A stretch of 64,000 bases of DNA from Burkholderia sp. USMB20. Its GTDB lineage: Bacteria; Pseudomonadota; Gammaproteobacteria; Burkholderiales; Burkholderiaceae. Below, in pieces: positions 16,826 to 24,853 of this stretch. A program made the position numbers and the translations under genes. Where the stretch lies: positions 25,384 through 89,383 of the forward strand of contig NZ_JTAN02000006.1 in NCBI RefSeq assembly GCF_000949135.2. The letters are read 5' to 3'. The notes beneath the pieces were generated by a model. The model searched no databases. It was not told where the DNA came from and worked only from the letters and a program-made list of their open reading frames with translations. The first letter of the stretch is position 1, and every line of letters starts with the position of its first letter.

Positions 16826-18019
16826 TCAGAACTTCTGACGCAGCCCGAGGCTGACGATCGCCTGCGATCGCGAGTCGGACGAGTGGCCGTTCGCCTTGTC
16901 CGACACCGATGCGGTCGCCGCCACCGGCCGGCCGAGCGCGTCGAGCGTCGTGCCCGACGCATGCTGGTACGCGCCGAGCAGGTACACGCTGGTGCGCTTC
17001 GACAGGTCGTAGACCGCACCGAGCGTGACGTTGTGATACTGCGCGCGGTTGTCGATGCCGTCGACGTCGCTGCCGCGCGTGTAGCTGTAGCCTGCGAACA
17101 GTTGCGTCTGCGGCTGCACGTTCCAGCGCGTGAACACGCCCGCGACGTTGAACGTCGCATGACCGCTGAACAGCGACTGGGCACCGCTGCGGTACTGCAC
17201 GTTGCTGTAGTTCACCCCGACCACGGCCGGGCCGAAGTCGTACGTCGCGCCGGTCGCGATGATCTGCTGCGACTGCGCGCTCGCATAGCCTTCGTTGATC
17301 GACGAGTTGAACAGGCCGTCGTCGGTGCTCCGCCACTTGCCGGCGGTCGGGTCGGTCGCGCCCGTCTTGCTGTTGTCCGAACGCTCGTAGCCGACGCCCA
17401 CGCGCAGCGGCCCCGCCGCGTACGCCGCGCCGACGCTCCACGTGTTGCGCTGCTTCATGCTGCCCGGCTGGCTGCCGAAGCCGTACAGCGCGCCGAACGT
17501 GAAGCCCGCGTAGTTCGCGCTCGTGTACTTGATCGAGCTGTCGACGCGCGCGGTCTGGTCGAGGTCGTCGATGTCGCCCGGATGCGCGCCGAAGCCGCCG
17601 ATGAAGGACGACGGGCCGACCGGGCTCACGAAGTCGTCGAGCGACGTGTACTGGCGACCGAGCGTGACCGTGCCGTAGCGGTCGCTGCCGACGCCGACGA
17701 ACGCCTGCCGGCCGAACTGGCGGCCGCCCTGGCCCGACGTGCCGTTGGTGATGTCGAAGCCGTTCTCGAGCACGAACAGCGCGCGCATCCCGCCGCCGAG
17801 ATCCTCGGCGCCCTTGATGCCCCAGCGGCTGCCGGACAGGTTGCCGGTGGTCAGGGCGACGTCCGAGTGCCCCGTATAGGCGCCCGGCGAGCCGACCCGT
17901 TCGTTGCTGCGATAGGTCACGCCCGCATCGACGATGCCGTACAGCGTGACGGAGCTTTGCGCGGAGGCGATGCCCGCGAGCGAGAGCAGCAGCGGTGCTG
18001 CGATCAGTTGCTTGTTCAT
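16826..18019 (-). CDS. Gram-negative trimeric porin (OmpC-like)
   Basis: A 397-residue outer-membrane channel. The signal peptide MNKQLIAAPLLLSLAGIASA is cut before Gln-21, leading into QSSVTLYGIVDAGVTY. Characteristic blocks are SRWGIKGAEDLGGGMRALFVLENGFDI, GRQAFVGVGSDRYGTVTLGRQY and the terminal LGLRQKF. It differs from the porin at the window start by about 34 extra residues and different loops, so it is a paralogue and not a local duplicate. A GGAACCGGTTCC palindrome about 175 bases upstream suggests control by a LacI-type sugar regulator encoded elsewhere. Confidence 0.93.
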   Translation of the reverse strand: MNKQLIAAPLLLSLAGIASAQSSVTLYGIVDAGVTYRSNERVGSPGAYTGHSDVALTTGNLSGSRWGIKGAEDLGGGMRALFVLENGFDITNGTSGQGGRQFGRQAFVGVGSDRYGTVTLGRQYTSLDDFVSPVGPSSFIGGFGAHPGDIDDLDQTARVDSSIKYTSANYAGFTFGALYGFGSQPGSMKQRNTWSVGAAYAAGPLRVGVGYERSDNSKTGATDPTAGKWRSTDDGLFNSSINEGYASAQSQQIIATGATYDFGPAVVGVNYSNVQYRSGAQSLFSGHATFNVAGVFTRWNVQPQTQLFAGYSYTRGSDVDGIDNRAQYHNVTLGAVYDLSKRTSVYLLGAYQHASGTTLDALGRPVAATASVSDKANGHSSDSRSQAIVSLGLRQKF

Positions 18020-18192
18020 GGTTTTTTAGCGTCTCCGGGCGGTGAACCCGTTGTTCTATGCGAGTAGCGCGTGCGGTCGGCGAGATCCACCGGCATGGCG
18101 AGGCCGGCGGCGTCCGCACACGGGAACGCGCGCATGCGAAACGCGCGCGCGACGTCGCGGCCAGCATGCCCGCCGCGGCCGCCATGGTAGTT

Positions 18193-18204
18193 GGAACCGG
18201 TTCC
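18193..18204. promoter_or_regulatory. LacI-type palindrome GGAACCGGTTCC
   Basis: A perfect 12-base palindrome with the central CG typical of LacI-family operators, in the 317-base gap between the left-reading porin and the right-reading broken LysE gene. No LacI gene is in the window. The rest of 18020-18336 shows no gene. Confidence 0.5.
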
Positions 18205-18336
18205 GGTCGATAGCGCAATAATGAAAACAGCTTCTTGCCAAAATCGAGATAATCAGCCGCGCGGCGGACGTCCCTGTACAGCGCGAGGCCGCGCGTCCGA
18301 TAATCGGACACCCGCCTTCCACCGGGAGTCTTCGGC

Positions 18337-18969
18337 ATGCATCAATCGACCCTGCTGATCTTCGCCGCCGTCGCGTTCGTCGGGATCGCGACGCCCGGCC
18401 CGACCGTGCTGCTCGCACTGACCAACGGCTCGCGCTACGGCGTGCGCCGCGCGGCCTACGGCTTCGCCGGCGCGATGCTGTCCGACTTCGTGCTGATCGT
18501 CGCGGTCGCGCTCGGGCTCGGCGCGCTGCTGATGGCCTCGGCGTTCTAGTTCTCGGTGGTGAAATGGCTCGGCGCCGCCTATCTCGCGTACGTCGGCATC
18601 CGGCTGCTCACGTCGAAGGGCTCGCTCGACGTCGCCGTCGCGCATGGCGGCGCGGCGTACGAACGCAACGCGTCGATCTTCGCGAAGAGCTTCCTGACCG
18701 CGGTGACGAATCCGAAGGGCTATCTGTTCTTCTCCGCGTTCCTGCCGCAGTTCCTCGATCCGGCCGCCCCGCTCGCGCCGCAATACGTTGCGCTCGCGGT
18801 CACGTTCGCGCTGCTCGACGGCGCGGTGATGTTCGGCTACGCGCTGCTCGGCGCGCGCGCCGTGCGGCTGCTGAAGCGCTCGGGCGCGCTGTGGCTCGAA
18901 CGCACGTGCGGTGCGATGCTGCTCGCGCTGGCGGGATCGCTCGCGCTGTATCGGCGGCATGCTGCGTAG
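18337..18969 (+). pseudogene. LysE/RhtB-family amino-acid exporter, interrupted by an amber stop
   Basis: The intact gene would encode a 210-residue inner-membrane exporter with six membrane segments. The N-terminal part (MHQSTLLIFAAVAFVGIATPGPTVLL, with the family's ATPGP motif) ends at TAG 18547-18549, codon 71. The same frame then continues without break through VVKWLGAAYLAYVGIRLL, LTAVTNPKGYLFFSAFLPQF and the last helices. One substitution (TGG or GAG to TAG) explains it, and no other damage is visible, so the loss is recent or a sequencing error. GGGAG precedes the ATG. An internal ATG at 18562 could only give a fragment lacking the first two helices. Confidence 0.85.
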
Positions 18970-19065
18970 GAGCATCGGCATGCGCGGTGCTTCGAGCGCT
19001 TCGAGCACTTCAGACGCGCCGTTCGCGGGGGTCGCATTGCCCGCAACGGTCTCAACAGGCTCGCG

Positions 19066-19602
19066 GTGAGAATCGACGTCCCTCCCCGCTCCGGTTTCCC
19101 CGGCCTGTCGCTCCGCCAACTCGACCGCGCGGATCTCGACACGTGGTACGCATACCTGTCGAATCCCGACGTCGTCCGCCACACGAGCTGGAACCTGCAT
19201 GCGCGCGACGATCTGCTGCCGCTGTTCGACGGCATCGAATCGGCTCATCCGGATTCGATCCGCCGCCTCGCGATCGTCGACGACGCGTCGGGCGTGCTCG
19301 CCGGGACCATCGGGCTGCATACGGTATCCACCGCGAACCGCTCGGCCGAGATCGCGTACGACCTCGCGCCGTCGCACTGGGGGCGCGGCATCGCGAGCGC
19401 GCTGTGCGCGAGCGTCACCGCATGGGCGTTCGCCGAAGGCGGCTTCATGCGGATCCAGGGCGTCGTGCTGACCAGCAATGCCGGCTCCGCGCGCGTGCTG
19501 CAGAAATGCGGCTACCGGTACGAAGGATTGCTGCGCGCATACCGGATGGTGCGCGGCGCGCCGGGCGATTTCGCGCTGTACGCGCGCCTCGCGACCGACT
19601 GA
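19066..19602 (+). CDS. GNAT-family N-acetyltransferase (RimJ/RimL-like)
   Basis: A 178-residue acetyl-CoA-dependent acetyltransferase. The N-terminal LRQLDRADLDTWYAYLSNPDVVRHTSW resembles the RimJ/RimL group; the acetyl-CoA-binding motif is SHWGRGIASALCASVTAWAF; the C-terminal part has TSNAGSARVLQKCGYRYEGLLRAYR, typical of enzymes that modify protein N-termini or small amines. The start is GTG 19066 with only a weak ribosome site. The substrate is unknown. It follows the broken exporter by about 95 bases. Confidence 0.85.
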   Translation: MRIDVPPRSGFPGLSLRQLDRADLDTWYAYLSNPDVVRHTSWNLHARDDLLPLFDGIESAHPDSIRRLAIVDDASGVLAGTIGLHTVSTANRSAEIAYDLAPSHWGRGIASALCASVTAWAFAEGGFMRIQGVVLTSNAGSARVLQKCGYRYEGLLRAYRMVRGAPGDFALYARLATD

Positions 19603-19701
19603 CGGGCCGACGCGACGCGCCGATCCGCACGCCGTCGACGCGAATGGACGACCCGCGGCGAATTCGCGACAATCGCCGTTCCCCGCTTCGACTCCTTCGC
19701 C

Positions 19702-20436
19702 ATGAAAATCGCCGCGCTGTCCGACATCCACGGCAACCTCGCCGCGCTCGACGCGGTGCTCGACGACGTGCGCCGCCGCGGCGCCGACGTGATCGTCAAC
19801 CTCGGCGACATCGTGTCGGGCGCACTCCATCCGGCCGCAACGGCCGACCGCCTGATCGCGCTCGACCTGCCGACCATCAAGGGCAATCACGAACGGCAAC
19901 TGCTGACCGGCGATCGCGACGCGATGCGGCTGTCCGACCGCTGGGCGCACGACACGCTGCGCGACGACCAGCGCGCATGGATCGCCGCGCTGCCCGAGCG
20001 CCTGACGCTCGGCGACGATGTGCTGATGGTGCATGGCACGCCTGCCAGCGACCTCGTCTACTTCCTCGAGACGGTCACGCCCGACGGCTGCCGCGCGGCG
20101 ACGCCCGATGAAATCGCGCAGCGCGCGGGCGACGAGACGGCCTCGCTGATTCTGTGCGGCCATACGCATGTGCCGCGCCTCGCGAAACTCGACGACGGCC
20201 GGCTGATCGTCAACCCCGGCAGCGTCGGGCTGCAGGCGTACGTGGACGATCTACCGCACCCGCACCGGATCGAAACGGGTTCGCCGCATGCGCGCTACGC
20301 GATGGTGTCGCGCACGCCGGCCGGCTGGCACGCCGAATTCCATGCGGTCGAATACGACTGGCATACGGCCGCCGCCACCGCGGCATCGCGCGGCCGCGAC
20401 GACTGGAGCGTCGCGCTGCGCACCGGCCGGTGCTGA
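19702..20436 (+). CDS. metallophosphoesterase (YfcE/MJ0936-like)
   Basis: A 244-residue cytosolic calcineurin-like phosphatase or phosphodiesterase. All metal-binding motifs are present in order: DIHGN (residue 8 onward), LGDIV, GNHER, HGTP and GHTHVPR, followed by NPGSVG. The family hydrolyses phosphodiesters such as cyclic nucleotides or bis-pNPP, and the natural substrate is not known. The ATG is at 19702. The hydrolase gene begins 52 bases downstream, so the two may be cotranscribed. Confidence 0.9.
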   Translation: MKIAALSDIHGNLAALDAVLDDVRRRGADVIVNLGDIVSGALHPAATADRLIALDLPTIKGNHERQLLTGDRDAMRLSDRWAHDTLRDDQRAWIAALPERLTLGDDVLMVHGTPASDLVYFLETVTPDGCRAATPDEIAQRAGDETASLILCGHTHVPRLAKLDDGRLIVNPGSVGLQAYVDDLPHPHRIETGSPHARYAMVSRTPAGWHAEFHAVEYDWHTAAATAASRGRDDWSVALRTGRC

Positions 20437-20488
20437 CGCATCGCCGCCTTCCATTCACCCGCTTCCTTCACCAGAAAGCCGATCCGTC

Positions 20489-21100
20489 ATGCCCGTTCCG
20501 TCACAACTGCTGTTCCTGCCCGGCGCATCGGGCAGCACCGCCTTCTGGCAACCGCTCGCGAGCCGCCTCGCGCATCCGGCCGAGCGTCGGATCGTCGGCT
20601 ATCCGGGCTTCGGCGACACGCCGCGCGATCCGGCCGTCGACGACTTCGACGGTCTCGTGCGCCATGTGCTGAGCGCGATCGACCGGCCGACCGCCGTGAT
20701 CGCGCAATCGATGGGCGGCGTGATCGCGATGCGCGCGGCACTCGAACGTGCGCCGCTCGTCACGCACCTGGTGCTGACGGTCACGTCGGGTGGCCTCGAC
20801 ATGCAGGGGCTCGGCGCGCAGGACTGGCGCGCCGGCTTCGCGCAAGCGAACCCGCAATTGCCCGACTGGTTCCTGACGTTGCGCGCCGACCTGTCGCAGG
20901 GCATCGGCCGCATCGCGCAGCCGACGCTGCTGCTGTGGGGCGACGACGATCCGATCAGCCCGGTCGCGGCAGGCAAACGCCTGCTCGAACGGCTGCCCGA
21001 TGCACGGCTGCACGTGGTGCCGGGCGGCCGGCACGATCTCGCGGCCGTGCATGCCGAAACGCTCGCGCCGCTCGTCGACGCGCATCTGCAGCGCGTGTGA
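20489..21100 (+). CDS. alpha/beta hydrolase
   Basis: A 203-residue serine hydrolase. The nucleophile elbow is AQSMGG, the catalytic Asp is in WGDDDPI and the His is in GGRHDL near the C-terminus. The N-terminus (LLFLPGASGSTAFWQPLASRL) has the oxyanion segment. It is small for the family and lacks a signal peptide, so it is probably a cytosolic esterase or thioesterase. The ATG at 20489 is chosen because homologous-looking sequence begins there; the open frame extends back over the previous gene. It converges on the sensor kinase gene. Confidence 0.87.
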   Translation: MPVPSQLLFLPGASGSTAFWQPLASRLAHPAERRIVGYPGFGDTPRDPAVDDFDGLVRHVLSAIDRPTAVIAQSMGGVIAMRAALERAPLVTHLVLTVTSGGLDMQGLGAQDWRAGFAQANPQLPDWFLTLRADLSQGIGRIAQPTLLLWGDDDPISPVAAGKRLLERLPDARLHVVPGGRHDLAAVHAETLAPLVDAHLQRV

Positions 21101-21161
21101 CGCAGCCCGCTTCGACTCCGAAGCCCGCGACGCGCTTGGCACCGCATTACACGGCGTCGCG

Positions 21162-22484
21162 TCAGGTCGCGTTCACCAGCGTCAACCGCGCTTCGAGTCC
21201 GCCGCCGTCCGGCCGGTTGCGCAACGTGAGCGTGCCGCCCATCGCGAGCGCAAGCTGCCGCGCGATCGCGAGGCCGAGCCCCGTGCCGCCGGTCTCGCGA
21301 TTGCGCGACGTCTCCACGCGCCGGAACGGTTCGAACACCGCGTCGAGCTGATCGTCCGGAATGCCCGGCCCGCGATCGAGCACCGCGATGACCGCGCCGC
21401 CGCCCGGCGCCGCCTGCACGTCGATCTCGGCCGCGCCCGCGAACTTCAGCGCGTTGTCGACGAGGTTGCCGACGATCCGGCGCAGCGCCTTCGGCCGCGT
21501 GACAAGCGCGAGCGGGCCGCCGCCATGCAGCGCGACGTCCTGCCCCGCATCCGTGTAGTCGCACACGATGCTGTCGAGCAGCGCATCGAGATCGATGCGG
21601 CGCGCGGCCTCTTCCGTGCCGTGCAGCGTGCGCGCATACGCGACGCCTTCCTTCACCAGATGCTCCATCTCGAGCAGGTCCTGGCGCAGCTTCGCGCCCT
21701 GCGCGTCGTCGTCCATCACGTCGACGCGCAGCCGCATCCGCGTGATCGGCGTCTGCAGGTCGTGCGAGATCGACGCGAGGATCTGCATGCGCTCGGCCAT
21801 GTACTGCGCGATGCGGTCCTGCATCGCGTTGAACGCCCGCGCGGCACGCGCGACTTCGGACGGCCCGTCCTCGTTCAGGCGTTCGCCCTTCAGGTCGGGG
21901 CCGAGCGCGTCGGCCGCCTGCGCGAGCTGCTTCAGCGGCCGCGTCGCGAGCCGCACCGCGAGCCAGCAGCACGCGGCCAGCACCGCGAGCTGCAGCGCGA
22001 GCACGACCGGTAGCCAGCCCGACAGCGGCACCGTGGACATCGGGTGGATGTCGATCGTCAGCGGCGAGCCGTCGGTCAGGCGCAGATGCACCTGAAGATG
22101 CTCGCGATCGCCGGGGATCGCGTTCGCCGTCAGCGGATAGTCGCCGCCGATGCCGTCCGAGATCGAGCGCTCGACGCGCGCCGAGAGCCGCGCCTCCGGC
22201 GGCGTGCCCGTCTCGCCGGGCCCGAGGATGAACGCGTAGCTGCGCCGTGCGAGACGCGGCAGCCACGCGGCACGCTGGTCGGGCGGCAGGTGATCGAGCA
22301 GCGCGACCGAACTCGCGACCTCGCGTTCGATGTAGCCCATCATCAGGTTGGTGGTCGCCTGGTCGCGCTCGGTGACGGTGAGCCAGAACGACAGCGTCTG
22401 CGCGAGCGCGAGGCCCACGCACAGGATCAGCGCGAGCCGCGCGAACAGCGAGCGCGGCCAGTGCCACGGGGTGCGCGCGCTCAT
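21162..22484 (-). CDS. sensor histidine kinase (EnvZ/RstB-like)
   Basis: A 440-residue membrane sensor. It has a first membrane segment (LFARLALILCVGLALAQTLSFWL), a periplasmic region of about 120 residues, a second segment (WLPVVLALQLAVLAACCWLAV), a HAMP domain, and HisKA with the phosphoacceptor in ASISHDLQTPITRMRLR. The ATP domain shows the N box NLVDNALKFA, G1 DRGPGIP and G2 GGTGLGLAIAR. Its ATG overlaps the regulator stop (ATGA), so the two are translationally coupled. The signal is unknown; the divergent thioredoxin-like gene hints at envelope or redox stress. Confidence 0.93.
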   Translation of the reverse strand: MSARTPWHWPRSLFARLALILCVGLALAQTLSFWLTVTERDQATTNLMMGYIEREVASSVALLDHLPPDQRAAWLPRLARRSYAFILGPGETGTPPEARLSARVERSISDGIGGDYPLTANAIPGDREHLQVHLRLTDGSPLTIDIHPMSTVPLSGWLPVVLALQLAVLAACCWLAVRLATRPLKQLAQAADALGPDLKGERLNEDGPSEVARAARAFNAMQDRIAQYMAERMQILASISHDLQTPITRMRLRVDVMDDDAQGAKLRQDLLEMEHLVKEGVAYARTLHGTEEAARRIDLDALLDSIVCDYTDAGQDVALHGGGPLALVTRPKALRRIVGNLVDNALKFAGAAEIDVQAAPGGGAVIAVLDRGPGIPDDQLDAVFEPFRRVETSRNRETGGTGLGLAIARQLALAMGGTLTLRNRPDGGGLEARLTLVNAT

Positions 22485-23221
22485 GCGTCGCCTTCGACCG
22501 CGGTCACCGCCGACGAGAACACGTAGCCCTCGTTGCGCAGCGTCTTGATGTAGCGCGGCTCGCGCGCGCCGTCGCGCAGGCGCTGGCGCAGCCGGCTCAC
22601 GAGCAGGTCGATCGACCGGTCGAACGGATCGGACTGCCGGCCCTGCGTGAGGTTGAGCAACTGGTCGCGCGTCAGCACGCGCTGCGGATTGTCGAGGAAC
22701 ACGCGCAACAGCCGGTATTCGGCGCCGCTCAACGCGACCAGCGTGCCTTCGGCGTCGAGCAGGTGACGCCCCGTCGTGTCGAGCCGCCATTCACCGAACG
22801 CGAGCATCGCGGCCGACTCCGTCACCTGCATGCCAGGGGGCAGCATGCGCGCGCGGCGCAGCACCGAGCGGATCCGCGCGAGCAGCTCGCGCACCGCGAA
22901 CGGCTTTGCGAGATAGTCGTCGGCGCCCATCTCCAGACCGATGATGCGGTCGGTTTCCTCGCCGCGCGCGGTCAGCATCAGCACCGGCACCGTCCGGAAC
23001 TTGCCCGCGCGCAGATCGCGGCACAGCGTGAGGCCGTCCTCGCCGGGCATCATCAGGTCGAGCACGATCAGGTCGGGCGCGCCGTCGTCGAGCGCGTTGC
23101 GCATCTCGCGGCCGTTCGCGGCGAGCGACACGCGCATGCCGTTCTTCTCCAGGTAGTCCGCGATCAGTTCGCGGATCGCGCGATCGTCGTCGACGATCAG
23201 TACGTGGTCGATCTTGTCCAT
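22481..23221 (-). CDS. OmpR-family response regulator
   Basis: A 246-residue DNA-binding regulator. The receiver domain has the acidic pair in VDDD, the phosphoacceptor Asp in LDLMMPGEDG and the conserved Lys in LAKPF; the C-terminal winged helix has LSGAEYRLLRVFLDNPQRVLTRDQLL and YIKTLRNEGYVF. It starts at ATG 23221 (MDKIDHVLIVDDD) and not at the upstream ATG, which would add unrelated sequence. It is first in the operon with its kinase and divergent from the thioredoxin-like gene 227 bases away, a likely target. Confidence 0.94.
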   Translation of the reverse strand: MDKIDHVLIVDDDRAIRELIADYLEKNGMRVSLAANGREMRNALDDGAPDLIVLDLMMPGEDGLTLCRDLRAGKFRTVPVLMLTARGEETDRIIGLEMGADDYLAKPFAVRELLARIRSVLRRARMLPPGMQVTESAAMLAFGEWRLDTTGRHLLDAEGTLVALSGAEYRLLRVFLDNPQRVLTRDQLLNLTQGRQSDPFDRSIDLLVSRLRQRLRDGAREPRYIKTLRNEGYVFSSAVTAVEGDA

Positions 23222-23448
23222 GGGCGGTGTCGTTGGCGTGATGTTCCGGCTGGCGATGTCCGCTTTTATACCCCACCGCGGGCACCCGTTTGTATCCCAA
23301 TGTATCGCGCCGCCGTGACGACACACAACATTGCACACGCACGGCCGGCCGGACACATCGCAGATACGTCGGCGCGGCCCAATGACGGCTGTCGAAACCT
23401 GTCCGGCCGCCGCCCCCGCGCGGCGGCCGGCCGAACCGGAGAACCGCC

Positions 23449-24039
23449 ATGCCGACCAGACTCAAGACCGCCGCCCTCGTGATCGCCCTCGCCGCCACGG
23501 CCGGGCTCGCCGCGTTCGCCGGCACCCGCGACGACGCGGGCATGACCGCCTCGCTGGCCGGCACGCCGGCGCCCGACTTCACCGGCATCGAGCGCTGGCA
23601 CAACAGCGCGCCGCTCAAGCTCGACCAGCTGCGCGGCAAGGTCGTGCTGGTCGATTTCTGGACGTACTCGTGCATCAACTGCATTCATACGATTCCGTAC
23701 GTGAACGACTGGTACCGGAAGTATCGCGACCAGGGGCTCGTCGTGGTCGGCGTGCATACGCCGGAGTATCCGTTCGAACGCGATGCGAAGAACGTCGCCG
23801 ATGCGGTCAAGCGCTTCGGCATCCAGTATCCCGTCGCGCAGGACAACCGCTACGACACGTGGCGCGCGTACGGCAACCAGTACTGGCCCGCGCTGTACCT
23901 GATCGACGCGAACGGGAAAGTCGTCTATACGCGGTATGGCGAGGGCGGGTATGACAAGACGGAAGCGGCGATTCGGGGGGCGCTGGCGCAGGCGGCAGAA
24001 GGAACGATGGGGACGAAGGGCGCGACGCGTACGCAGTAG
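23449..24039 (+). CDS. exported thioredoxin-like (AhpC/TSA-Redoxin) protein
   Basis: A 196-residue thiol-disulfide protein with an N-terminal signal or anchor (RLKTAALVIALAATAGLAAFAG) and a thioredoxin fold. The redox motif is C-I-N-C in FWTYSCINCIHTIPYVNDW, the sequence found in the C-terminal domain of DipZ-type proteins; WPALYLIDANGKVVYTRYGEG supplies the cis-Pro region. It probably acts in the periplasm reducing or oxidising envelope proteins. GGAGAA precedes the ATG. It is divergent from the two-component system and may be controlled by it. Confidence 0.88.
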   Translation: MPTRLKTAALVIALAATAGLAAFAGTRDDAGMTASLAGTPAPDFTGIERWHNSAPLKLDQLRGKVVLVDFWTYSCINCIHTIPYVNDWYRKYRDQGLVVVGVHTPEYPFERDAKNVADAVKRFGIQYPVAQDNRYDTWRAYGNQYWPALYLIDANGKVVYTRYGEGGYDKTEAAIRGALAQAAEGTMGTKGATRTQ

Positions 24040-24088
24040 CGTGCGCCGGCGGGGGCGCGACATGCGCCCCCGTGCGATTCACCGTGAC

Positions 24089-24727
24089 TCACCCGCGCTT
24101 CGCGTCGGCTTCCGCCAGCATCGCCTCCCCGATCGCGAGATTCCCGTCCGCGATCAGCGCGTCGCCCGCGCCGCGAATATCGTCGACCGCCTTGTTCTGC
24201 CCGAGCTTGCGCTTGCCGACGAGCCGCGTGATCTCGATCTGCAGCCCGACGATCGACTGCAGCATCGTGTCGAGATAGTCCTTCGGCGCGTCGGCCATCT
24301 TCCACGGCGCCGGCTGCGACGCCTCGTGCGTGCGCGTCAGCCGCGCGACCACGCCGCGCACGAACTTCTCGTCGTCGCGCACGGTGATGCGGCCGTGCGC
24401 ATGCACGACCACGTAGTTCCACGTCGGCACCTGCCGATGCGCGACGTGCTTGCTCGGGTACCAGTTCGGCGAGATGTACGCGTCGCCGGCGCGGAAGATC
24501 ACGAGCACCTCGTCGCCGTCCGCGACGTCCTGCCAGAGCGGATTCGCGCGCGCGACGTGCGCATGCAGTTCGCCGAGGCCGCCGTCGCCCGGCAGCAGTT
24601 CGAACGGAAGGTGGTTCGCGTCGAGCCCGCTGTTCCCGCGCGTGACCAGGGTGCCGAACGGATGCTGGACGATCAGTTCGCGCAGCACGTCGGGACGGGA
24701 TTCGGCGAAATCGGCGGGGACATACAT
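24089..24727 (-). CDS. FMN-binding negative regulator, PaiB family
   Basis: A 212-residue protein of the PaiB/FMN-binding split-barrel family (MYVPADFAE, GTLVTRG.SGL.ANHLPFEL, ANPLWQ, SPNWYPSKHVAHRQVPTWNYVVVHAHG, then the C-terminal helical MLQSIVGLQIEITRLVGKRKLGQNK). In Bacillus PaiB lowers sporulation and protease gene expression; in Burkholderia its role is unknown. It is divergent from a MocR/PdxR-type regulator with a 126-base shared control region, a common arrangement in which the MocR protein governs the PaiB-like gene. Confidence 0.92.
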   Translation of the reverse strand: MYVPADFAESRPDVLRELIVQHPFGTLVTRGNSGLDANHLPFELLPGDGGLGELHAHVARANPLWQDVADGDEVLVIFRAGDAYISPNWYPSKHVAHRQVPTWNYVVVHAHGRITVRDDEKFVRGVVARLTRTHEASQPAPWKMADAPKDYLDTMLQSIVGLQIEITRLVGKRKLGQNKAVDDIRGAGDALIADGNLAIGEAMLAEADAKRG

Positions 24728-24803
24728 GGCGGCTCCACGGTCGGACAGGGTTGGGAGGGAACGGGTCGGAACCGGCCCGTCATGCCCCGATTGTGATCGC
24801 TAA

Positions 24804-24829
24804 CTGGTTTATGCTGTAGAGCCGGTTTA
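24804..24829. promoter_or_regulatory. direct repeats CTGGTTTA / CCGGTTTA, candidate MocR operator
   Basis: Two 8-base direct repeats (24804-24811 and 24822-24829) spaced 18 bases start to start, between the divergent paiB-like and mocR-like genes. MocR proteins characteristically bind direct repeats about two helical turns apart. Confidence 0.5.
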
Positions 24830-24853
24830 GAACATTTTCAGCAGACCAGAATC

